Shown piece by piece: positions 1-5,551 of a stretch of 10,696 bases of DNA. Position 1 is the first letter of the stretch, and each line of letters begins with the position of its first letter. Both the position numbers and the translations under genes were made by a program. Origin of the DNA: an uncultured Ruminococcus sp. (GTDB taxonomy: Bacteria > Bacillota > Clostridia > Oscillospirales > Acutalibacteraceae); the NCBI GenBank assembly GCA_902767175.1, contig CACXGH010000147.1, forward strand, positions 1 to 10,696. The letters are read 5' to 3'. Under the pieces are notes generated by a model. The model was not told the DNA's origin. It saw only the letters and a program-made list of their open reading frames with translations, and searched no databases.

Positions 1-165
1 ATCAAAGCCGCCGTCATCGTCTCCGCCTTCATCAAAGCTGCCGTCATCGTCTCCGCCTTCATCAAAGCCGCCGTCGTCGTCTCCGCCTTCATCAAAACCG
101 CCGTCGTCAAATCCGCCGTCGTCAAATCCGCCGTCGTCAAATCCGCCGTCGTCAAAACCGCCGTC
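1..165 (-). repeat. In-frame minisatellite coding for DGGFD/EGGDD pentapeptides in DivIB
   Basis: Eleven contiguous 15-bp units are visible. Those at 91-165 are nearly identical and encode DGGFD. Those at 1-90 form three 30-bp higher-order units that alternate DGGFD with EGGDD, one of which carries a Gly-to-Ser change (DGSFD). All units are multiples of three, so copy number can change without breaking the frame. The array reaches the window edge and its full length cannot be seen. Confidence 0.95.
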
Positions 166-1347
166 GTCGTAGCCTGTGTTATCACCGCCTACATCGGAGG
201 TCGTCTCTGTATCCGGATCTTCAGAGCTTTCGGCAGGCTTTGGCTTTGAGGTTTCCTCTTTGGAAGACTCCTCTTTGGAAGGCTCCTCTTTGGAAGGCTC
301 CTCTTTGGAAGGCTCCTCGGAGTTGAAGTAGGATTTTCCTCCCTCCGAAGCACTCAGACTTACATCAAGTGTTCCCTTGCTTTCGGCAGGAATGCCCTTG
401 TCTGTGATTATCTTCTTGGCTGTCCTGAGCTTATAATCTACATTCTCAGGTGTTCCGATTATAATATGCAGACCGTTCTTTGTTTCAAGAACTATCTTTG
501 AAAGACTTGAAACATCAACTACTTTCAGCACTCCGAAGCCGTTTTCCTGTGCTCCGTCAAGTATTTTCCGAATATAGCCCTCAAGGTTTTTATCCTTATA
601 TTCTACCGAAGAGGAAAGCTGAGGGTCAGAAAGCTTCGCACCTATAATGATAGGAACGTCATACTGCTGTTTCGGCGATATATCTATTATCTTGCCGCTT
701 TCGCTCAGCAGGACATAGCTTCCCTCGCTCTCTATTACAGAGGTAGGAACAGCCTCCCTCACATGGATAATAATTCTGTTTACAAGCTTCTTCTCTATAT
801 GAACGTCCTCAATGAAAGGGTATTCCTTCCAGATATCCTTTTCACCCGTTGAGGTATTGCACATTATCAGGTTTTCTCCTGCAATTATCCTGCTCGTTTT
901 TATGATATCGTCCTGATTGTAACGGGTCTCGCCGTCAACGATTATCTCGTCTATCTTGAAGAAAACCGTCAATGACAATACCGCAAATACCGAGAGAACA
1001 ATAATAAGCGTTATCCCGTAAAAAAGTATCCGCCTGAGCTTTCTTTTATACGGGCTTATGGGTGCTTTTGCAGGGGGCAGAGGTCTCTGATAATGCAGAC
1101 TGCTTTCTCTCGGACGGGACCTTGCAAGAATGCTCTCCGCATCTTTCTCAACCATTTCGGGAGAATTATAGGAGTCTCCGTAATTCCTGTTTTCGTTCAG
1201 ACTTATCTCGTTTTTGTTCCTTCGCTTCCGCTTTTTAGAGTGCGTTTTTCCGTCTGTACGGTGATTGCCTGTCCTGCCCGTGCTTTTGCCGTTTACCTTT
1301 GACGGCACCGGCTTTCCTGCCTTATCTCCTTTTTTATCCTTTCCCAT
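1..1347 (-). CDS. ftsQ: Cell division protein DivIB/FtsQ, with long acidic repeat tail (3' end outside window)
   Basis: Bitopic divisome protein that links FtsL/DivIC and the septal synthase complex. At least 449 residues are visible and no stop codon lies in the window. Residues 1-105 are a long, very basic cytoplasmic domain (KKRKRR at 38-43). A single membrane segment covers about 107-130. A POTRA-like domain follows at about 131-198 (starts KIDEIIVDGETRYNQDDI), then a DivIB beta-type domain to about 335. From 344 the protein becomes a low-complexity tail: EEPSK repeats (344-368), a Ser/Thr/Glu linker, then DGGFD repeats (395-449 and beyond). The start is an ATG with a very strong AAGGAGG five bases upstream (1353-1359), 38 bp after murG. 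The position after murG fits ftsQ in dcw clusters. Family DivIB proteins are usually about 260-300 residues, so the tail is an addition. The name is well supported by topology, POTRA and context; the tail function is unknown. Confidence 0.87.
   Translation of the reverse strand, partial: MGKDKKGDKAGKPVPSKVNGKSTGRTGNHRTDGKTHSKKRKRRNKNEISLNENRNYGDSYNSPEMVEKDAESILARSRPRESSLHYQRPLPPAKAPISPYKRKLRRILFYGITLIIVLSVFAVLSLTVFFKIDEIIVDGETRYNQDDIIKTSRIIAGENLIMCNTSTGEKDIWKEYPFIEDVHIEKKLVNRIIIHVREAVPTSVIESEGSYVLLSESGKIIDISPKQQYDVPIIIGAKLSDPQLSSSVEYKDKNLEGYIRKILDGAQENGFGVLKVVDVSSLSKIVLETKNGLHIIIGTPENVDYKLRTAKKIITDKGIPAESKGTLDVSLSASEGGKSYFNSEEPSKEEPSKEEPSKEESSKEETSKPKPAESSEDPDTETTSDVGGDNTGYDDGGFDDGGFDDGGFDDGGFDDGGFDEGGDDDGGFDEGGDDDGSFDEGGDDDGGFD
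254..318 (-). repeat. 15-bp tandem repeat coding for EEPSK in DivIB
   Basis: Four 15-bp units of tcctctttggaaggc (plus-strand sense), plus a partial unit, encode EEPSK-EEPSK-EEPSK-EESSK-EETSK at residues 344-368. This is a second tandem array in the same extracellular tail, separate from the DGGFD array. It is acidic, lysine-spaced and probably disordered. Three units are almost identical, which points to recent expansion. Confidence 0.93.
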
Positions 1348-1385
1348 GTTTTCCTCCTTCCCTGCTTTCCTTTACTTTGCTTTTC

Positions 1386-2513
1386 TTACTTTTTGGGAGC
1401 TGAAAGCACCTCTATAATAACCGAATAAATTCTCTTTGAGGCGTCAGAAACAGCCATATTCTGTGCATTTGCAGAATATTCCTCCAACCTCTTCGGGTCA
1501 GACGCAAGCTTGTCGATCTCCTCCGTCAGCTTTTCGGGCGTAAGATTTTTTTCCTCTATCATTACCGCCGCATTCTGTCTCACAAGCGACATTGCATTAT
1601 GGTACTGATGGTTTTCCGCAACATTGGGCGATGGAATTAGTATAGAAGGCTTGCCCTTTACCTCGATCTCGCTTAGTGTTATCGCACCTGCTCTTGCTAT
1701 AACCAGGTCTGCAGCAGCAAGACAAACAGGCATATCGTTTATGTATTCCCTTATATCAAGGTTCTTTGCATTTTCAAGGTCAACACCCTTCTCTTTCAGA
1801 AGATCAGGGAACCAATGACCGTACTGTCCGTATGCGTGTATATGCTGATACTTTCCGTCCTTGCCGCTTCTTGCAATAATATCCGCCAGAGACTCATTTA
1901 TCACCTTTGCTCCGAGACTTCCGCCGAACGAAAGTATAACCGGACGTTCATCAAGTCCGAGCTTTTTTCTTGCCTCCTGCTTTTGCTGGGAAAGTATCTC
2001 TCCTCTTACGGGATTGCCCGTATCCACGAAACGACACTTGCCCTTAAAATGCGCTCTCGCATCGGGCATTGCAAGCATTACCCTTGCTGCGTGCTTTGAC
2101 AGCATTTTATTGGTGACTCCGGGGTAAGCGTTCTGCTCATGTATAAGAGTAGGGATCCCAAGCTGAGCAGCTGCCCTCAGCACCGGTCCGCTTACATATC
2201 CGCCCGTACCTATACATATATCCGGCTTAAACTCCTTTATTATTCTTTTGGACTCCTTTCCTGCGGAAACAGCCCTTTTCACAGTGACAATATTCTTCTT
2301 AAGCGCCTTGAAGGAGATCTGTCTGCTGAAGCCCTGAACGGTAATGCCCTTGAATTCAAAGCCTGCCTGCGGAACAAGACGTTCCTCCATGCCGCCCTTT
2401 GCACCGATATATAATATCTCCGCATCGGGCTGACGCTCCTTTACATAACCTGCAATCGCAAGTGCAGGATTTATATGTCCTGCCGTACCTCCGCCTGCAA
2501 AAATTATCCTCAT
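1386..2513 (-). CDS. murG: UDP-GlcNAc:lipid I N-acetylglucosaminyltransferase MurG
   Basis: Peripheral inner-membrane GT-B glycosyltransferase that adds GlcNAc from UDP-GlcNAc to lipid I, making lipid II. The 375-residue length is normal for the family. Visible motifs are the N-terminal glycine loop GGGTAGH at 7-13, GTGGYVSGP at 102-110, HEQNAYPG at 125-132, the second glycine loop FGGSLGA at 196-202, and the donor-site stretch RAGAITLSE at 274-282, followed by NHQYHNA at 301-307. The start ATG is preceded by GAGGGTG about eight bases upstream. It begins 14 bp after the ftsW stop and ends 38 bp before divIB, so co-transcription is expected. Nothing looks damaged. The order ftsW-murG is classic; murC, which often follows murG, is missing here. 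Confidence 0.97.
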   Translation of the reverse strand: MRIIFAGGGTAGHINPALAIAGYVKERQPDAEILYIGAKGGMEERLVPQAGFEFKGITVQGFSRQISFKALKKNIVTVKRAVSAGKESKRIIKEFKPDICIGTGGYVSGPVLRAAAQLGIPTLIHEQNAYPGVTNKMLSKHAARVMLAMPDARAHFKGKCRFVDTGNPVRGEILSQQKQEARKKLGLDERPVILSFGGSLGAKVINESLADIIARSGKDGKYQHIHAYGQYGHWFPDLLKEKGVDLENAKNLDIREYINDMPVCLAAADLVIARAGAITLSEIEVKGKPSILIPSPNVAENHQYHNAMSLVRQNAAVMIEEKNLTPEKLTEEIDKLASDPKRLEEYSANAQNMAVSDASKRIYSVIIEVLSAPKK

Positions 2514-2527
2514 AAATACACACCCTC

Positions 2528-3781
2528 TTATGCTCTTTCAAGATTTGAAGTTCTTGATATCGACAATATTATACCCATTTGCGCCAGCAGCGTTATCAGT
2601 GACGATCCGCCGTAGCTGAAAAACGGAAGGCTGATACCTGTATTCGGCAGCCAGTCAGTGATAACCATTATATTCAGTATCACCTGCAGACCTATCTGTA
2701 TTGAAAGTCCCATTCCGAGCAGCGAGCCGAACTTATCCCTTGCGTGCATTGATATCGTAATTCCTCTCCATACAAGAAGGGCAAATATGCAAAGTATAAT
2801 AAGTGCGCCGATAAATCCAAGCTCCTCACATACTACAGCAAATACAAAGTCGTTCTGCACCTCAGGAATATAAAGGAACTTCTGTCTTGACTGACCGAGT
2901 CCCTGACCCCAGAAGCCTCCGGAGCCTATTGCATAAAGCGAGTTTCTTGTCTGATAGGTAAGCTGATACATCTCATCGGTCTCAGGGTGAAGTGCCTGTC
3001 CCCAGCCGTGAAGTCTTGTCATAGCATAGCTCAGCATTCCTGTAACGGCAAGAACGGCAACAACAGCAGCAATAAGCGCAATTGCTATAACGAAATACCT
3101 CATCTTTACACCGCTGACAAACATCATTGCGGCTATGAGCAGTCCTATGATAACTATACCCGAATAATGAGGCTCAAGAATCAGCAGAACGGAAATTACC
3201 ACAAGAAGTATTATCGAGGGCAGCACTCCGTAAAGGAAGGTATCCATTTTCTTGAAATGCTTTGAGTTCCAATGTGCAAGGAAAAGTATAACGGCAAATT
3301 TTGCTATCTCAGATGCCTGTATCGTTATATCTCCTATTCCTATCCAGCGCTTTACACCGCCGTTTCCGGGCATTATAAGCACCACGACAAGTGATACTAA
3401 CGCAATGCCTAAGACGATATATGCCAGCTTATGAAAATGATGATAGTCAAAATATGACAGAAGCATCATTACAAACAGTCCGCCTGCAGCAAATACGCTC
3501 TGCTTCATCAGATATGCGGCACTGTTGTTCTTATATGCGTACGCTGACGGATAGCTTGCCGAAAACATCATTATCAGACCGATTATCAGAAGAATTATTA
3601 CTAAAAACAAAAATGTCATATCAAGTCCGAGACGCATAGAAAACACCTTGCGGCGTTTCTTTACTCTTCTCGGAAGGCTGAACCTTTCCTCAGGCCTTTT
3701 CTCCGGCGGTCTTACCGGAGAGGGAGAAGGCATAGGCAGCTTTCTTGCCGGTGAAGAATCCATTCTCACGGCACGGCACAT
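2528..3781 (-). CDS. ftsW: Septal peptidoglycan polymerase FtsW (SEDS family)
   Basis: Polytopic SEDS glycosyltransferase that polymerises lipid II at the division septum together with a class B PBP, here presumably the one encoded upstream. The translation has about ten hydrophobic segments from residue 54 on. SEDS landmarks are GVKRWIGIGDITIQASEIAK (142-161), EPHYSG (203-208, where Gram-negative homologues read QPDxG), PEVQNDFVFAVVCEELG (306-322; D311 aligns with the essential acidic residue of SEDS enzymes), and the C-terminal LPFFSYGGSS (385-394). Residues 1-50 are a Pro/Arg/Lys-rich cytoplasmic extension. The start is uncertain: AAGAAAGG directly abuts the ATG at 3781 and cannot serve it. 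An in-frame GTG at 3769 (12 bases from that purine run) or the ATG at 3763 may be real. murD, often between mraY and ftsW, is absent. Confidence 0.96.
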   Translation of the reverse strand: MCRAVRMDSSPARKLPMPSPSPVRPPEKRPEERFSLPRRVKKRRKVFSMRLGLDMTFLFLVIILLIIGLIMMFSASYPSAYAYKNNSAAYLMKQSVFAAGGLFVMMLLSYFDYHHFHKLAYIVLGIALVSLVVVLIMPGNGGVKRWIGIGDITIQASEIAKFAVILFLAHWNSKHFKKMDTFLYGVLPSIILLVVISVLLILEPHYSGIVIIGLLIAAMMFVSGVKMRYFVIAIALIAAVVAVLAVTGMLSYAMTRLHGWGQALHPETDEMYQLTYQTRNSLYAIGSGGFWGQGLGQSRQKFLYIPEVQNDFVFAVVCEELGFIGALIILCIFALLVWRGITISMHARDKFGSLLGMGLSIQIGLQVILNIMVITDWLPNTGISLPFFSYGGSSLITLLAQMGIILSISRTSNLERA

Positions 3782-3798
3782 CCTTTCTTAATACTGAA

Positions 3799-3812
3799 CC
3801 GCTGAAAAGCGG
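3799..3812 (-). other. Small hairpin upstream of ftsW
   Basis: Five-base stem CCGCT/AGCGG closing a four-base loop, in the 41-bp gap between the mraY stop and the ftsW start. The following sequence on the minus strand has no T-run, so this is not an intrinsic terminator. It could modulate ftsW translation or mRNA stability, but such a small stem may be chance. Confidence 0.35.
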
Positions 3813-3822
3813 CTGCCGAACA

Positions 3823-4848
3823 TTATGCGGAAAAAGCAGGTATTCTGTAATTTCCGTTAACTACTATTATAAATGCCAGCGCACCGCATATCACGGTAAA
3901 CACACTGAACATTACGACTATCTTTACCTCTGACCAGCCGCACATTTCAAAGTGATGATGTATCGGACTCATCTTGAACAGTCTCTTGCCCTTTGTGAGC
4001 TTGAAATATATGACCTGCAATATTACAGAGAACATCTCAAGAATATATACAAGCGCAAGCAGTATCAGCATTACAGGCATATCAAGTGCAAAAGCCATGG
4101 CACATACATAACCGCCTAAATAAAGCGAGCCTGTATCTCCCATAAACACCTTTGCAGGGTGGAAATTCCATACAAGGAAGCCAAGACAGCCTCCTGCAAG
4201 CGCTGCCGCCATTATAGAAACTCCCATTCTGCTGACATAGCTTGCTATCAGCATGAAGAATATCGAAATAAAGAAGGTGACAGAGCCGTCAAGTCCGTCT
4301 ATTCCGTCAGTAAGATTTGCCGCATTGACAACTCCTACAATGAGTATTGCACAGAGCGGATAATAGAAAATGCCTATGTCGAGCATTCCGTAAAAAGGAA
4401 TATAAGTTTCCGTCTTTCCTCCGAAAAGAGCAATGGTAACAAGGTACGCTATTGCCACAACGAACTGCAGTATCAGCTTCTGTACTGCGGTAAGTCCGAG
4501 ATTTCTCTTCTTTACCGCCTTTATATAGTCGTCAATGAAGCCTATCGCACCGAATGCCGCCGCCATAAACATTCCTGCAAATATCTTTGCGGAAATAAGC
4601 GGCGTTTCCTGTATACCAAACGCATGGTACATAATTATGCAGACAGTGCCTACAACTATACTTGCGGCAATGAACATAAAACCGCCCATTATCGGAGTTC
4701 CCTGCTTTGAATTATGCCACTGCGGACCTTCCTCTCTGATAGTCTGTCCGAAATGTATCTTTTTCAGAAACGGCACGAGCCATATTCCGAAAAGAGCTGC
4801 GGCAGCGAAAGAAACGACCGCCGCAATAACTGTCCACATTCCCGTCAT
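3823..4848 (-). CDS. mraY: Phospho-N-acetylmuramoyl-pentapeptide transferase MraY
   Basis: Integral membrane enzyme that transfers phospho-MurNAc-pentapeptide from UDP to undecaprenyl phosphate, giving lipid I. The 341 residues hold about ten membrane segments. Motifs in order: GPQWHNSKQGTPIMGG (41-56), FIDDYIK with the Asp pair 106-107, NLTDGIDGLDG (178-188), VFMGDTGSLYLGG with Asp238 (235-247) and the cytoplasmic PIHHHFE signature (295-301; His297-299). All catalytic positions known for the family are present. The ATG has AAAAGG four bases upstream and GAAAGGTGG further up. A candidate 14-codon ORF ends one base before this ATG, so translation may be coupled. It lies 113 bp after the unknown 179-residue gene and 41 bp before ftsW. 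Confidence 0.97.
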   Translation of the reverse strand: MTGMWTVIAAVVSFAAAALFGIWLVPFLKKIHFGQTIREEGPQWHNSKQGTPIMGGFMFIAASIVVGTVCIIMYHAFGIQETPLISAKIFAGMFMAAAFGAIGFIDDYIKAVKKRNLGLTAVQKLILQFVVAIAYLVTIALFGGKTETYIPFYGMLDIGIFYYPLCAILIVGVVNAANLTDGIDGLDGSVTFFISIFFMLIASYVSRMGVSIMAAALAGGCLGFLVWNFHPAKVFMGDTGSLYLGGYVCAMAFALDMPVMLILLALVYILEMFSVILQVIYFKLTKGKRLFKMSPIHHHFEMCGWSEVKIVVMFSVFTVICGALAFIIVVNGNYRIPAFSA

Positions 4849-4849
4849 C

Positions 4850-4894
4850 TTACCTTTTCCACCTTTCTTTTTTCCCGTTTGAACAGAAACTCAT
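4850..4894 (-). CDS. Candidate 14-residue ORF coupled to mraY
   Basis: ATG at 4892-4894 with AAAGGA five bases upstream opens a 15-codon frame, MSFCSNGKKERWKR then TAA. The stop is followed by a single G and then the mraY ATG, the spacing expected for translational coupling or reinitiation. The peptide is strongly basic, with no recognised family. The good ribosome binding site and stop-start spacing support it; its short length means it could be chance. No trace of expression can be read from sequence. Confidence 0.27.
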   Translation of the reverse strand: MSFCSNGKKERWKR

Positions 4895-4923
4895 CTCTGT
4901 CCTTTGCCTGCACCGCAGACGCT

Positions 4924-4953
4924 CCGTTTAAACAGCGGCCGCTTTTTAAACGG
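4924..4953 (-). other. Nested inverted repeat in the gap before mraY
   Basis: Nine-base arms CCGTTTAAA/TTTAAACGG flank a 12-base loop that itself contains the perfect 10-bp palindrome AGCGGCCGCT. It starts about 10 bp after the stop of the 179-residue gene. No T-run follows on the minus strand and the upstream A-rich arm is not a clear terminator for either strand. Likely roles are mRNA 3'-end stabilisation, processing, or partial attenuation between the upstream genes and mraY-ftsW-murG-divIB. The structure is clear; its function is inferred. Confidence 0.6.
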
Positions 4954-4961
4954 AAATGACA

Positions 4962-5501
4962 TCAGCCGTTTTCTTCAAAAAAACCGACTGCCGATGCTAT
5001 CGGTATTCCCGCAGCTATCGCCGCAGCAATACATATCTCAGCTTCGTCACAGGTATACTTTCTTTTCTTAAGTCTCATCTTACTGAGTATACCTCCGCTG
5101 AGTATCTCCATGACAGTCATATCACCGTCACGGGTGATATTCCTGCAGTTCAGATCAGCCAGACAGTTATCCTCCGAATAGGTAAAGAGCCGTCCGCCCT
5201 CCCCCTCAGTCTGCAATTCAGGGGAATACCCTGTAACTATCCTTCTGAATGATGAAAGCTCAGCCATGCTTTTACAGGAGCCGTCAGAAACCGCTGTATC
5301 ATGGATAACCCCATCGGGAATATCTTCCGTATTGACAGTGTCAGATACAGTGAAGTCGGAATTGAAGCCGCCTGTTTCATCAGACACCTCATAGCCGCAG
5401 AAGCCCAGCAGCTCCGATATCATACGGCACAGCTTTTCCGAGTTGCTGCATCTGAGCAGTATCAGCCTTGAACATTTTACAAGCTTTTCTCTGCCGGTCA
5501 T
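4962..5501 (-). CDS. Unrecognised 179-residue cysteine-rich protein in the murE/murF position
   Basis: I do not recognise this as a defined family. It is clearly a gene: ATG with GGGAGGTG about eight bases upstream (5509-5516), 50 bp after the PBP stop, inside the dcw operon. It has no signal peptide or membrane segment, so it is probably cytoplasmic. Nine of 179 residues are cysteine (10, 18, 25, 35, 76, 113, 119, 151, 157). By eye, residues 12-39 (SRLILLRCSNSEKLC... then LGFCGYEV) resemble the strand/P-loop/helix of Mur ligases, but with GxNGKT(T) replaced by CSNSEKL. Residues 105-121 (LFTYSEDNCLADLNCRNI) and 142-175 (MRLKKRKY..., AAAIAAGIP) resemble the end of the Mur central domain. The family is about 450 residues, so this would be a shrunken, ATPase-dead relative; about 60 residues stand where the roughly 150-residue catalytic section should be. 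The slot between ftsI and mraY is where murE-murF normally lie. This kinship is an inference and needs profile searching. Confidence 0.85.
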   Translation of the reverse strand: MTGREKLVKCSRLILLRCSNSEKLCRMISELLGFCGYEVSDETGGFNSDFTVSDTVNTEDIPDGVIHDTAVSDGSCKSMAELSSFRRIVTGYSPELQTEGEGGRLFTYSEDNCLADLNCRNITRDGDMTVMEILSGGILSKMRLKKRKYTCDEAEICIAAAIAAGIPIASAVGFFEENG

Positions 5502-5551
5502 GTTCTGACACCTCCCGTCTTTACTATGCTTTCCGTCACTGAAATAATATG

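Noticed and set aside
1..165. CRISPR-like regular repeats
   Set aside because: Units are contiguous with no unique spacers, are multiples of three and continue the DivIB reading frame.
3799..3812. Intrinsic terminator between mraY and ftsW
   Set aside because: The stem is only five base pairs and no T-run follows on the coding strand.
4926..4942. Adjacent PmeI and NotI recognition sequences, suggesting a vector or linker artefact
   Set aside because: Both fall inside a larger symmetric inverted repeat in a normal operon context, with intact native genes on both sides and no other vector sequence.
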